Shown one piece after another: positions 12,901 through 22,446 of a DNA stretch of 64,000 nucleotides (its first letter is position 1; every line of letters starts with the position of its first letter). Made by a program: the position numbers and the translations under genes. The notes beneath the pieces are model-generated. The model searched no databases and was not told where the DNA came from. It saw only the letters and a list, made by a program, of their open reading frames with translations. Source of the DNA: Harmothoe impar (lineage: Eukaryota > Annelida > Polychaeta > Phyllodocida > Polynoidae); the NCBI GenBank assembly GCA_947462335.1, contig OX381721.1, forward strand, positions 11,359,910-11,423,909, in the 5' to 3' direction.

Positions 12901-14307
12901 CTGTGTGTGTTGAGGACAGTGTAAGGTTGTAGGCTACTTGCAAATGCTGTTGTTTCTTTGTGTTGAGGACGGTGCAGACTAGTTCTTGTTGTCGCTATCT
13001 GTGTGTTGAGATCATTGTAAGGTGGCAAACTACTACCTCATCACTGTCTTTATACCCCAGGTGTTGTGGACAGACCAGCAGTGTAAGATCGCTGGCTACT
13101 TCTTCGGTAACTTCTCCATGATTAGTGTGGTGCTGGTCACCTTCGTCACCGTGGACAGGTTCATTGCTGTCAGGTTTCCCTTCCGTGCTAAGGAGTATTG
13201 TACCACCTCAAGGTAAGGGGCCACAGTTTGAGGCAATCCCAATATTGAATGATGATTCAATAATAAATCAAGCTTTACCAAACTCAATATTTCTACGTTG
13301 CTCCAGAAGATCTCTTGGATCCACCTAGAATATACCTGTAGCTACTACACTATCTACACAATTTCTTTCTAATTATCACAGCTTTCACATGATAATTATG
13401 ATATACGACACATGAAAAGATTCCTAATAGCATGCTCTCTCTCTCTCCCTCTCAAAATAATATATCGCCTACCTGACTCTAGGGCTTGGAAGATCTGTGT
13501 GGTCATCATAATCCTCGTCTCTATCTGCCAACTACCCCATCTGAGATACTTCGCACAGAATGGCCGCACCTGTCAGGCCTTCGGAGTGAGTGACAGCTGG
13601 GCGGTGGTGTTTGTGTGGTTTAACACTGCGCTTAACTCGCTCATACCCTTTGCTGTTATCTCCGTCTTGAATGGCTTTATCATGGCCACCGTCAAAGCAA
13701 GGGCCAAGCAGTTTGGTGGTAACGAAGGTGAGTAGGGTATCTGTTATTTGAAACTGTTTTCATAATTATATTTAAAGCATAGCAATTGGCCCACCAGGAA
13801 CAATTCCAGAAATAATCTAGGAGATGATTGGTGATAAGGTACCCGTGGCTAATCGCTCATAAAACACTGCATCTACGAATATGTATTTTTGTCATAATGC
13901 CCTAAGTAGGCCTACCAGTCCACGCTCCACTTCGACTCATGCATGCTGGAGAGGTGGTATAGAAGGGTTGGTAACATGAATGTCTTCATGTTGTAGATGA
14001 CAGCGCCGGCAGCAAGGACAGTGAGAAGATGAGTGCACGTGACCGTCAGATGGTGACCATGCTCATCATGGTGACCACAGCCCTGCTGGTGTTCACCATG
14101 CCGCAGTGCATCCGCTACATCTCCTACCTCTTCATAGACTACAAAAACGATCCCACGTCCTTCGCCATCTACTTCTTCTGGTACAACTTTTGTGGCAAGT
14201 GGTTCTACATCAACTACAGCATAAACTTCTTCCTCTACTGTCTGGGGGGATCCAAGTTCCGCTCAGACCTTAAAGACATCCTCTGTGGGTGGAGGAACAA
14301 GGCTTAA
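9905..14307 (+). CDS. Class A (rhodopsin-like) neuropeptide-type GPCR
   Basis: Five exons join in frame: 9905-10119, 10654-10846, 13061-13212, 13483-13727 and 13997-14307, giving 371 aa. Start is the ATG at 9905 (context cagtATGg), followed by a 23-residue hydrophobic signal peptide and two N-glycosylation sites (NMT, NQT). TM1 holds the conserved GN (LVGNTLSF). TM3 begins near Cys144, the usual disulfide partner of the ECL2 Cys (GRTC in exon 4), and ends with DRF at 168-170, a DRY variant. TM6 has a Phe-Thr-Met-Pro core in place of CWxP. TM7 has NFFLYC in place of NPxxY, followed by helix 8. This pattern resembles the FMRFamide-receptor/TRH-receptor-like peptide GPCRs, an assignment by pattern only. 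It acts in the plasma membrane, coupling an extracellular, probably peptide, ligand to G proteins. An AATAAA at 14868-14873 could be its poly(A) signal. Confidence 0.85.
11540..12218. mobile_element. TTAA-flanked TIR element, nested
   Basis: Ends CTCTTCCTTTACC / GGTAAAGGAAGAG are perfect 13-bp inverted repeats, each bordered by TTAA (11536-11539, 12219-12222). Near the left end lies a direct repeat of ccgatcgcgccttt. The TTAA target suggests piggyBac-type mobilisation, although the ends do not start with CCC. Confidence 0.6.
12269..12601. mobile_element. TA-flanked MITE with sub-terminal tandem words
   Basis: About 60 bp at each end are inverted copies (GGCTGTGTC...CACGACCTT...). Each arm carries three to four tandem copies of GTGCCGTCTCTGACC(A/G)G. 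TA dinucleotides flank both sides (12267-12268, 12602-12603), fitting a Tc1/mariner-type target. No coding capacity. Confidence 0.7.
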
Positions 14308-15098
14308 CCCACCATGAAGAAGGGGCTGGTATGGAGGATAGGCACTCAGCACTAGCACCGGGTGATGCCATGGTAAGGCCAATAATATATTATAGACAGA
14401 GAACGTACCATAATAATCGGTGCGAATGACCAGTTTCTTCATAAGTGGATGAGAAACTAGGATTCTTTTTGATATAAAGTTAATTGTACATTTTTGTATT
14501 AATTTCACGTAATTTTCATTGATTAATTATAATTATTTTACAAAAGACATCTGAAGATTGGCTTTATAATTATTTTGATGCTGTCACCATGGAGAGGTAT
14601 AGTATCATTGTTTCTCCGCATTCATTAAAATGAATATGATTTTGGGCCACCAATGGTATAATTGTCTGAATTATTAATGGAAATATAATTATAACCATTT
14701 CACACCCTTTTCGTAAACGCTAAATTCCATTTGAGTTGTATATCATTTAATGTTATATTCCCTTCAGATATGGCCTGCAGGGATTTTCAGTTTTCTTCTT
14801 TCCAACCTTATACACACTCTCCACAGGAAAATGAATGACTTGTTGTGTCCAGGACGGAATATCTAATAATAAATGAAGTCTTCACACAATGATGAACCCA
14901 CACCCTCTTTATAGAGAAAATCTACATGCTTAAAGAACAATCTCACCTTCATAAATAAATGACACTATGGTCCTAATGTCAGTTGTAACTCTATTCAGCA
15001 ATCTTCTTGTGAAATGTTTATCATTACAATTTGAAATGAAGTTGATTGAGGCTGACTGGTCACTTGTATCAGTGTATTTGTTTCATTAATATTCTATT
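14308..15098. other. Intergenic interval between GPCR gene and Ngaro element
   Basis: This holds the probable 3' UTR of the GPCR gene (AATAAA at 14868-14873). Otherwise it is AT-rich sequence in which I recognise nothing. Confidence 0.4.
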
Positions 15099-15239
15099 CA
15101 TTACTGTATCCCAGTGAAGCAAGAGAAGGCCGGCTTGGGGTAATAAAATTTATTAAATTTTATGATTAAGATTTTATACACATTTATACAGACATATATA
15201 ATAAATAACAGGTGATACAATTATTAATGAATTTACGAG
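15099..15239 (-). repeat. Ngaro split direct repeat B2
   Basis: 141 bp copy of B1; forms the 3' terminus of the element. Confidence 0.9.
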
Positions 15240-15302
15240 GTAAGACAGTGTAAAATTAATAATTGTAAAAGGTAAAATTGTATGATAGGTGAGGGTGGGT
15301 GG

Positions 15303-15493
15303 GAACAAAGTTAATATAGGTGTTGGTCGGTTGACCGATTTGAATGGAGTGGGATGATTTGAGGTGGGCGGAAGTAAGCCCGGAAGTGGGGTGAATGAGG
15401 AATGTTTTACAACCCAATATTGTGTAGTATATGAGGCTTACACCAGGGGTCACCAATGACGTGCAATTAATCAATCCTGATCAATGACGCTAC
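15303..15493 (-). repeat. Ngaro split direct repeat A2
   Basis: 191 bp copy of A1, lying between B1 and B2. A further 63 bp (15240-15302), not shared with A1, separate A2 from B2. Confidence 0.9.
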
Positions 15494-15634
15494 CATTACT
15501 GTATCCCAGTGAAGCAAGAGAAGGCCGGCTTGGGGTAATAAAATTTATTAAATTTTATGATTAAGATTTTATACACATTTATACAGACATATATAATAAA
15601 TAACAGGTGATACAATTATTAATGAATTTACGAG
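15494..15634 (-). repeat. Ngaro split direct repeat B1
   Basis: 141 bp, directly 3' of the tyrosine recombinase ORF and immediately abutting A2. Identical by eye to B2. Confidence 0.9.
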
Positions 15635-15667
15635 CCAAGCCAGCCAAGAATTGTAGAGATTGTTATT

Positions 15668-16714
15668 TTATGCATTAGAGAGAGCATTGGTTATAGCCCG
15701 GTTGACCTTATTGTTTGTTGCGGCTCTTATGTATGTCTGGTAGGCTTTTGACTTCCAGCCCCCGTACCTCTGGACTTGTAGCTCGGTGCACCCGGCCACA
15801 TAAGCTGTTGTTGTTGCCGCCGACCTGAGGGAATGGAGACTGTACATTGTGGGTTTTACGCCACGGGCCATCAGAGCGTCCCGCCACTCTTTGTCCACAT
15901 ATGTCGCGGGCATTGGGGTGGCGGTACCGGGGAATGAGAAGAGTGGGGCTCTGTTGGGCTGCTGACTGTTCTGGCTGAGGACCTGTCTCAGAGCTCTGAC
16001 TGGGCACAACGCTGGATTGTCTGATGTGTGGAGTGTCACCATTTTGTGCTGATGGTGCTTTTGTAGATTCTTTGCCCATTTCACCTTGAATGTGACTGAG
16101 TCCTTTTTGAATGTGAGGTCTGCCCTCGTTAGATATTTGTCCTTGTTGAATGTGTACACTGAGGGGGGTACCAGTTCTGACTTCCTCAATGCGGCGTGAT
16201 AGCCCACCAGTAGTACCGCCCTGAGGACTGTCCCTGTTGGGGTCCCGGGCAGAGACATGATGATGTGTTTGAAGAGTTGTAGTGGTATGTCCTCCTTGGC
16301 ATGTGACTGGACATCCTTGAGCCGGTCCAGTGCGTCCAGGGCCAGTGTGACCCGTGAATGGGTCATGTCTCCCGCTGAGCCGACCACCAACACCAGGTGT
16401 CGTCTCAGGTGCGACAGTGTGTTCTTTATGGTCAGTGGGGAGAGCTTCCTGATTGCCAGGTACTCCAGGTACCCGCACACCTCTTGGTACGTGGGTAAGT
16501 ATGGGTTGATCCTCATTGTGTGACAGAAGGCCAGCCACGCTGCGACAGCTGAACGTCTGTTCTTGAATGTTCCCGCGGCCCTTGCCTGTGCCTGCCTGTG
16601 TGCCGCCCTGTGCTGCAACAATGTGAAGGCCCGATCTGGAAGATATGGATGGGGTGACAGCGTCAAACAAGTAGTTACATGACTGTTTGATTGTAAGTTT
16701 GTGTGCATTAACAA
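15668..16714 (-). CDS. Ngaro tyrosine recombinase (integrase)
   Basis: 348 codons. There is an N-terminal helical SAM-like DNA-binding region (about residues 40-110), then a catalytic domain with the full tetrad: Arg177 (ALRKSEL), His294 and Arg297 (HSLR), and a C-terminal Tyr in the GGWKS...YI context (Tyr328 most likely). It inserts the circular cDNA by strand exchange without target duplication. The whole ORF overlaps the RT-RNase H frame (+1 relative). The start could be an upstream frameshift rather than the ATG at 16714. Confidence 0.85.
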   Translation of the reverse strand: MLMHTNLQSNSHVTTCLTLSPHPYLPDRAFTLLQHRAAHRQAQARAAGTFKNRRSAVAAWLAFCHTMRINPYLPTYQEVCGYLEYLAIRKLSPLTIKNTLSHLRRHLVLVVGSAGDMTHSRVTLALDALDRLKDVQSHAKEDIPLQLFKHIIMSLPGTPTGTVLRAVLLVGYHAALRKSELVPPSVYTFNKDKYLTRADLTFKKDSVTFKVKWAKNLQKHHQHKMVTLHTSDNPALCPVRALRQVLSQNSQQPNRAPLFSFPGTATPMPATYVDKEWRDALMARGVKPTMYSLHSLRSAATTTAYVAGCTELQVQRYGGWKSKAYQTYIRAATNNKVNRAITNALSNA

Positions 16715-19124
16715 GTGCTTGGGCCTCTCTTAAATGTTTCGCTGAGAGGTGGGCCCTGCTGAGAGCATCTGCTACAGTGTTGGAGGCGCCTGCAATGTGA
16801 AGGAATTTAATGTTTACATTCAACACTGCTTGGGCCATCCACAGGGCTCGTGCACAGTCCAGTAGTGTGGCATCATTGCCGCGACCTGATGTGAAGACGG
16901 ATACTGCTGCCTCGTTGTCACAGTACACAGTGATGTTTTTACCTGCAAAGTCACGTGATAAAAATGAATGGATGGCCACGCCTACATTAATGCCCTCCAA
17001 ATGAGCAATGTTTGGGACAGTGTCATCTGTGGGGTGTGTTTGTGTGGCGTAGGCAGTGGCGCCGTCAGTGGCCCCAATGCCTGATCCACATGCGTCGACG
17101 TAGATGGTGGCTGCAGGGGGACCCTGTGGTATGAGACACACCCCGTTCCAGCCCTGACCGTACTCCAGGAACCACCTGAGGTCCTTTCTCATAGATGCTG
17201 AAATGTTGAGATGTTTCTTTTTCATTCCCCGGAGGGCCTCGAGGAGGCGCGACACAAATAGTCGTCCCGGGGGTATACATTTTGAAATGTGTAGCAGAGA
17301 CCCCAGAAGACTTTGTAGCTGCTTCTTGGATAGAGAACGTTTCTTTGAGTGTGTGCTCACCTTGAGTAGAATTTCTTTGAGTTTTTCTTTTGGTATAGAC
17401 ACACTCATGTTGGTGGCGTTGATGACGACCCCCAACCACTTGATGACTTTCGCCGGCGGTTGTAGTTTTGCTTCGGCCTCTGGTAGGCCCAGCTCAGAGA
17501 TGAGGTGTCTGGCCTTGCGGTAGTCTTCCCATGCAGTGGCCCTGTTAACAGACAAGATGATAACGTCGTCTAAATACATGCGGGCGTAGATTCCCTGGCG
17601 TTCAAGCATTCTGACTATGGCCTCTGCCACCGACTGCATGTGTGCAGCCGAGGCCCTCGACCCAAATGGCACAGAAATGTCACAAAAATATTTGTCTCTC
17701 CATTTTAAACACAACAGAGGCCAGTCCAGGGGATCAGAAACCAGGTTTTTGTATGCCCTTGCTATGTCCAGGCTGCACATGTAGCCCCCCTTTCCCACCT
17801 TTAAGAGCTCCTGTGTGAATGCCTCGACAGTGGGTAGTGTGTGCTGTCTTGTTACCCCCATGACCGTGTTTTTAGCTACATAAGCATTGACAGATGATGT
17901 GTATGGGAAGGTCATGTCCGTTATAACTCGCCTATCATCCGTCCCTGACTTGGCCCTGGTCATGAGTGGGGAGATGTGGGCCCATTCCCTGAATGGTGGG
18001 GCCCCATAGGGTCCCAGGAGTCCCCCTAGGCCCATCTCCTTTTCAATGAATGCATCGACCTGCGAGGCGTATTCAGTGGCGCTTGTGTGATTGTCCACCC
18101 CAGTGGTGTTGGATACCGGCCCCATATATCCTACCGGGAACCCATATTTCAGAAATTCAAATATCTGCCTATCTTCGCCCGACTGTGTAAGGTATGCATC
18201 CCATTTGTCTAGATTAAGGTTGCTCGGAACCTCTAGTTTGGCTCCCCGACTATTGGGGAGGCCCGTGGATATGACGGCCTCATATATATAACCTAACTCT
18301 TGGTGGCTGCCGCCCTGGTCCCATGCGGGCCATGTGTTTGACCTGTGCTGGGCAAACTGACTTGGATCAATGTTAACAGCGGGATCTATGTTGTTGGATT
18401 CACACATATTTCGAATCTTACCAAAGTCGACTATCGTTGACCGAGGGGCCGAGCTCGTGTGCTCGGCAGAGTCCGGGCTGTGTATTGCGTCTCCGGGAGC
18501 CGGAGGGGTTGTGGCGGCCTGTCCATCAGCCGTGCACGCAGCCTGCTGAAGGGGCTGCGGTGTGAATTGATCATTAAAAGCATTTTCAATCGATAAAATA
18601 GACAAAGAGTCACTTTCCAGTCCGGTGCGGGCGTGTTTACCGAGCTGGGCGCCGCCATCTTGGATCTCGCGTGAGCTTGGGCGAGAATCGGTGACGTCAT
18701 GCGTCCCCGCTGCCTCGCGGTCACGTGGCGCCGGGGCGTCCGTGGGGGCGTGGCCTGCGGTGACAACAACAACACCACGTGCGCGGGGCGCACGTGTAGC
18801 ACGTGTCTCTACAGATTGTAAACATGCGGAGACGGCGTCGATGTCAACATCATGTGAGTTATGTACATTGGGGATTATGAAACGTTCTGTACAGTGTATA
18901 GGGGGGATCCTCTCTAGCGGTTTGCTGGGGGACCCCCAGCGTCGTTTTTTGACCCTGGATATTGCTGCCACTGCTGCCACTGTGGCTGACTGCTGTAGCC
19001 ACCCTGCTGCTGTGTGCTGCTGTGGGATTGTGGGGGTTGCTGCTGGGGGCGGTGTTGTGGGCCGCCCTGACCTCCCCGCTGCACATTGTACCCTCCCGGC
19101 GCGTCCCGGTATTTGTTTTGACAT
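15708..19124 (-). CDS. Ngaro reverse transcriptase-RNase H
   Basis: The frame is open for 1138 codons. RT motifs are clear: a DIRS-type RT core with YLDD at residues 517-520, preceded by the D-I-A-R-A-Y motif. RNase H follows with Asp677 (VDACGSG), Glu (HLEG), Asp (CDNEAA) and Asp (ADALSR). The last 335 codons run in the frame that overlaps the recombinase ORF and carry no recognisable domain, so the functional protein probably ends near 16600 or is merely open there. It lies in the -1 frame relative to gag and may be made by frameshift, or by initiation at the ATG at 19124. It copies the element RNA into cDNA. Confidence 0.85.
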   Translation of the reverse strand: MSKQIPGRAGRVQCAAGRSGRPTTPPPAATPTIPQQHTAAGWLQQSATVAAVAAISRVKKRRWGSPSKPLERIPPIHCTERFIIPNVHNSHDVDIDAVSACLQSVETRATRAPRARGVVVVTAGHAPTDAPAPRDREAAGTHDVTDSRPSSREIQDGGAQLGKHARTGLESDSLSILSIENAFNDQFTPQPLQQAACTADGQAATTPPAPGDAIHSPDSAEHTSSAPRSTIVDFGKIRNMCESNNIDPAVNIDPSQFAQHRSNTWPAWDQGGSHQELGYIYEAVISTGLPNSRGAKLEVPSNLNLDKWDAYLTQSGEDRQIFEFLKYGFPVGYMGPVSNTTGVDNHTSATEYASQVDAFIEKEMGLGGLLGPYGAPPFREWAHISPLMTRAKSGTDDRRVITDMTFPYTSSVNAYVAKNTVMGVTRQHTLPTVEAFTQELLKVGKGGYMCSLDIARAYKNLVSDPLDWPLLCLKWRDKYFCDISVPFGSRASAAHMQSVAEAIVRMLERQGIYARMYLDDVIILSVNRATAWEDYRKARHLISELGLPEAEAKLQPPAKVIKWLGVVINATNMSVSIPKEKLKEILLKVSTHSKKRSLSKKQLQSLLGSLLHISKCIPPGRLFVSRLLEALRGMKKKHLNISASMRKDLRWFLEYGQGWNGVCLIPQGPPAATIYVDACGSGIGATDGATAYATQTHPTDDTVPNIAHLEGINVGVAIHSFLSRDFAGKNITVYCDNEAAVSVFTSGRGNDATLLDCARALWMAQAVLNVNIKFLHIAGASNTVADALSRAHLSAKHLREAQALVNAHKLTIKQSCNYLFDAVTPSISSRSGLHIVAAQGGTQAGTGKGRGNIQEQTFSCRSVAGLLSHNEDQPILTHVPRGVRVPGVPGNQEALPTDHKEHTVAPETTPGVGGRLSGRHDPFTGHTGPGRTGPAQGCPVTCQGGHTTTTLQTHHHVSARDPNRDSPQGGTTGGLSRRIEEVRTGTPLSVHIQQGQISNEGRPHIQKGLSHIQGEMGKESTKAPSAQNGDTPHIRQSSVVPSQSSETGPQPEQSAAQQSPTLLIPRYRHPNARDICGQRVAGRSDGPWRKTHNVQSPFPQVGGNNNSLCGRVHRATSPEVRGLEVKSLPDIHKSRNKQ

Positions 19125-20404
19125 GCCATGAGGCTGTGAGTGAAGGTGAGGTTTTTGGCATCACAGTACGCGCAGTAGTGCCAGAGCTTACCATGAGGGC
19201 CCTGGTGGTGGTTCCTATGGCTACATCCCCGTACTGAATTGAAGTCCCTACATATGAGGATGTCACTGTGGGGGGTGGGGGCACCGTTCTGCCCTCTGCC
19301 CTGTGAGACACTGACGTCTGACTGGTGCCCCTCCCCCAGTGCCATGTCTACCTTGAGGTTGTGTATCAGCTGATGCTGGTCCCAACTAAACTCCTTCTTT
19401 TCGATCCTATCCCACACAGATTGTGTCCACCTCTTGACGGGACCCCATGTTCTTGTCTTAGTGTCCCGCGAGACCTGCCCCATGTGAAACAATATGTCGT
19501 CCCTGTGCTTAACATCATATGCTTTGGGGTTCTGGAGGAGCATGCTGGTAGCATTAATGTATTCTAGGCATGTCATAGAGCTGCGGGCCTCTAGCTTCTG
19601 TTTGAGGGTGTTACATCCCTCTCGCTCCAGATATACATATGGCTTTATAATGGGGTCGACAAATGGATCACACAGGAAGGGGTTCTTACCATCTGATTGC
19701 TGAATGCTGTAACGCTCCCGCTGTAGGTTGTTGTGTATGAAACCCGCCATGTCGGCCTCCCTCCTCATGCTGCGGGGGGAGGGCATGCCGAGTGGTGCGT
19801 AGAAGTCGGCCATAGGGCCGCGTCGCGGGGGTGAGTCCTCACGCCGTCCGCCCCTCTCGGGGGACGGGAGTCGCCCTGCATGACCGCCGTCGTCCTCCAG
19901 TGTGTACGCGCCGTCCCAGTGTGACTGGGGGGTCGGCTGGTGTCGTCCCGCCCACGACACACCGCCCGTGTGACTGGCGGGGGGCCGGCGCCCGGCTGGG
20001 CCCGGTGTCGAGGTGTGGGGGTCCCGGCCGGGGCCCTCCAGGGACTCGGTGGTGGCCTTCTTGGTGGCCGCCAGTACCAGAAACTCCAGGGCGGCCTTCA
20101 TTTCTCTGACGTCTGCCTCGAGCCTGCCTACCCTTTGCTCCGGGGTGGGGTCGACGACCATGGCCGACTCGTCATTTGACCTTGGGTCTGGCGGGCCCGA
20201 GGGGGCCGTAGTAGGGGGGACAATGCTCTGTCCGTTCAAACCACTCTCATTCATTCTCTTCCTCTTGTATGGTTGTTTGGTCATGGAGTCAACAATCCTG
20301 GCGCGGGCTAGCTGGGACGCCGCCCTGCCTGCCGGTCGCTGTCGCCCAGGCATGTTGACGTGCTCAAAGCAATGACCCAAATTAAATCCAGCCACATCTA
20401 CCAA
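18914..20404 (-). CDS. Ngaro element Gag-like protein
   Basis: 496 codons, first large frame of the element, just inside A1. The N-terminal half is basic and Pro/Gly-rich, compatible with nucleic-acid binding. A Cys/His cluster near the C-terminus (CRDF...CSHR...H...CAYC...H...C) looks like a zinc-binding module. The tail is Gln-rich. Gag-like proteins of DIRS-order elements are thought to package the RNA. The first ATG at 20404 was taken because a stop precedes it; a second Met, in the MPGRQ context, lies 17 codons further. Its 3' end overlaps the RT frame by about 210 nt. Confidence 0.75.
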   Translation of the reverse strand: MVDVAGFNLGHCFEHVNMPGRQRPAGRAASQLARARIVDSMTKQPYKRKRMNESGLNGQSIVPPTTAPSGPPDPRSNDESAMVVDPTPEQRVGRLEADVREMKAALEFLVLAATKKATTESLEGPGRDPHTSTPGPAGRRPPASHTGGVSWAGRHQPTPQSHWDGAYTLEDDGGHAGRLPSPERGGRREDSPPRRGPMADFYAPLGMPSPRSMRREADMAGFIHNNLQRERYSIQQSDGKNPFLCDPFVDPIIKPYVYLEREGCNTLKQKLEARSSMTCLEYINATSMLLQNPKAYDVKHRDDILFHMGQVSRDTKTRTWGPVKRWTQSVWDRIEKKEFSWDQHQLIHNLKVDMALGEGHQSDVSVSQGRGQNGAPTPHSDILICRDFNSVRGCSHRNHHQGPHGKLWHYCAYCDAKNLTFTHSLMACQNKYRDAPGGYNVQRGGQGGPQHRPQQQPPQSHSSTQQQGGYSSQPQWQQWQQYPGSKNDAGGPPANR

Positions 20405-20521
20405 GACCTTACTCCGACAGGAATGGTGTGTATGTAGGCTAAAAATAAAGGTATAGCTTGCCTGAATTATGTGGATAGTTTGTAGGACTTAGCGCCGTGA
20501 GCGCTAAAATGTGACCAAGAA

Positions 20522-20712
20522 GAACAAAGTTAATATAGGTGTTGGTCGGTTGACCGATTTGAATGGAGTGGGATGATTTGAGGTGGGCGGAAGTAAGCCC
20601 GGAAGTGGGGTGAATGAGGAATGTTTTACAACCCAATATTGTGTAGTATATGAGGCTTACACCAGGGGTCACCAATGACGCGCAATTAATCAATCCTGAT
20701 CAATGACGCTAC
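20522..20712 (-). repeat. Ngaro split direct repeat A1
   Basis: 191 bp, matching A2 (15303-15493) with one visible difference. It forms the 5' end of the element on the minus strand. Confidence 0.9.
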
Positions 20713-20725
20713 AAGTTGGCTCAGG

Positions 20726-20887
20726 TGACTTCTTTGACCGGCAAGGGTCAAAACGGCTGAAACGGGGGCAATGTAGACAGAAATGCCTTGGAAAGTTAAT
20801 GGATATTTTAACACTATATATTACAAATTTTATTTCAATTTGGTTATTTTTATATGCATATTCACGCTTGCCGGTCAAAAAGGTCAT
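20726..20887. repeat. Short inverted repeat unit with GGTCAAAGAGGTC words
   Basis: About 20 bp at 20726-20745 (tgacttctttgaccggcaag) is found inverted at 20868-20887. Several copies of ccggtcaaagaggtc-like words follow to 20930. It could be a small MITE immediately adjoining the Ngaro A1 end. Confidence 0.4.
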
Positions 20888-21326
20888 GCAGTCAAAGAGA
20901 GCACCCGGTCAAAGAGGTCGCCCGGTCACAAACCATCAACTTTAATTGATCTGGTTAGACGTAGCCATATAAAGTTGCTGTTTTAGATAGGCCACGAATC
21001 ATACTTTGAAAGCATATTTTATTAGTTACCCCTCATAATATACATTATACAATATATTTTTGACATTGTGCATTTCTTGGCTGTGCCTTCCACACTGATT
21101 GGTCACTCATACATGTGCATTATATTGTAGGATGCAAGCAGGGTATGTTGTATACTGGGGGTAATGATGTTAATTCTCGTGGGAAAGCCAGAGGAGCCAG
21201 TAACCGAATTACACACAGCAGTTTGAAATTGAGAGCAAGCAATTAACAATAATCAGTGTTGTTCTTCTACTTTTCTTCTATGGAGCTATGGATACTTACA
21301 CTTTTAAGTTGTTAAATTTCAAACAG

Positions 21327-21436
21327 GATTTGCCCGTGCAGTGAGCGGCGCATGGTCAGGTCCGTCACAGGCCATCATAGTGTACACCCTGACTGCACAT
21401 GCTAATCATGAGATGAAGTACGTAGGAAAGGAGTAG
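21327..21436 (+). pseudogene. Possible orphan fibronectin type III-like exon fragment
   Basis: After an acceptor-like AG (21325-21326) a phase-1 frame reads FARAVSGAWSGPSQAIIVYT, which resembles the last strands of a fibronectin III domain, then runs to TAG at 21434-21436. The composition is richer in GC than its surroundings. No partner exon is recognised nearby, so it is either a remnant or chance similarity. Confidence 0.22.
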
Positions 21437-21452
21437 TATAGGCAACCTAACC

Positions 21453-21575
21453 ACCCAGCTAAAGAGAAACACACATTATATATTTTACGTCAAAATAACG
21501 TTTTAAAATTATAATAACATTTTACATAATGAAGAGCCTCAGAGAAATGATATATAACATCATAACATGGTGTAA
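21453..21575. repeat. Dispersed ACGTCAAAATAACGTT repeat, copy 1
   Basis: It shares the order acccagcta, agaaac, acgtcaaaataacgtt, gcct(c/t)agagaaa and tatataac with a second copy at 44600-44720. Probably a short non-autonomous element; its ends are not defined. Confidence 0.5.
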
Positions 21576-21871
21576 TTATCCCTAAGTTGTGGCCAATGTA
21601 GGTGGGAAATAAACAAATCTCAAGTGTTGCGTAGTTAAATATCACGCTGGCTAGTGTGCCATATTACAATATAAAATATACCATTGATCTGACTCAGAAG
21701 GTACAATGTGCATCCTCATCCAATGATAAAAATCAACAAATCTCTCACACAGGTAAACATGAAAAGCAACGATAACCTCTTCAAATAACCAGTACCATAG
21801 ACTTATAAAATAGCTTTAGTCATTGCATTAAGACTACGCCATTTAATAGTGTATCACACTAAGTAACATTT

Positions 21872-22129
21872 GAAGAGTTTGGATGCAAAAAGGACATAAG
21901 CGCCATTTCCAAAAAAGAGACAAGAATAAGGCAAAAAGATTGATTAGGGGTGCTTAGATATAACTCACAAACTATTTTTCCAAGATTAACAATTTTTTAT
22001 CGTATTAGGGTCTACTCAGTACATAATCTGTTACCGAATTACTAAAATTGACCCCAGGGTGGCTTTACAAAATGCACTATATGCTTCAATTCAGGGATGG
22101 ATTTATGTCGTTTTGCATCCAAACTCTTC
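21872..22129. mobile_element. MITE family 1, copy 1 (GAAGAGTTTGGATGCAAAA ends)
   Basis: Perfect inverted 19-bp ends. Outside them a further inverted match (gtgtatcaca / tgtgatacac) extends the palindrome to about 21850-22149. Two relatives lie at 26364-26620 (opposite orientation) and 62670-62924. Confidence 0.75.
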
Positions 22130-22263
22130 ATTTTATGATGTGATACACATAATATACATAATTATCATTTAATATTACATGTCAAGAAGAATCCATATGC
22201 ATGTTGTTAATGATTCAAATTTAAGATTCAAATTATTGACATGATTGTTTAAAACATTATTAA

Positions 22264-22446
22264 CCATTTAGGGCCGTGTCATGGCTGGCCGAGCATCGAC
22301 TATAGTTGATGCCATGGCTGGCCGAGCATCGACTATAGTCATCATAACTCTATGGGAATCAGCAAAGGCTCGGCCCTGGGAGGGTCCCTATGAAAATGTC
22401 CCGGCCCCTTCACCAGCAAACTTTTTTTTGGGTCGGCCTTAAAGGG
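22264..22446. mobile_element. TTAA-flanked MITE with internal direct repeat
   Basis: TTAA at 22260-22263 and 22447-22450; termini CCATTTAGGGCCG and (inverse) CCCTTTAAGGCCG. Inside, the word atggctggccgagcatcgac with its extension is present twice in tandem (22278-22338). Confidence 0.55.

Larger units (their letters stand above)
10915..13040. repeat. Diverged tandem repeat split by a transposon
   Basis: A unit of about 45-60 bp (core tgtgtgttgaggacagtgtaa followed by ggt and ggctact) occurs once at 10915-10959 and two or three times at 12898-13040. The TIR element at 10960-12890 sits between the copies, as if inserted within a pre-existing tandem array next to the exon 3 acceptor. Confidence 0.55.
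15099..20712 (-). mobile_element. Ngaro-type tyrosine-recombinase (DIRS order) retrotransposon, apparently complete
   Basis: Read on the minus strand the order is A1 (20522-20712), gag, RT-RNase H, tyrosine recombinase, B1 (15494-15634), A2 (15303-15493), B2 (15099-15239). This split direct repeat arrangement A1-ORFs-B1-A2-B2 is diagnostic of PAT/Ngaro-type elements, which integrate through a tyrosine recombinase via a circular intermediate and leave no target duplication. A1 and A2 differ at one base by eye (gacgcgc versus gacgtgc); B1 and B2 look identical. No methyltransferase or SGNH-hydrolase domain is seen. All three reading frames are open, so the copy is young and may be competent. 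Confidence 0.88.

Noticed and set aside
18431..20375. Several 80-170 codon open frames opposite or beside the Ngaro gag and RT
   Set aside because: Shadow frames of GC-rich coding DNA; no motifs.
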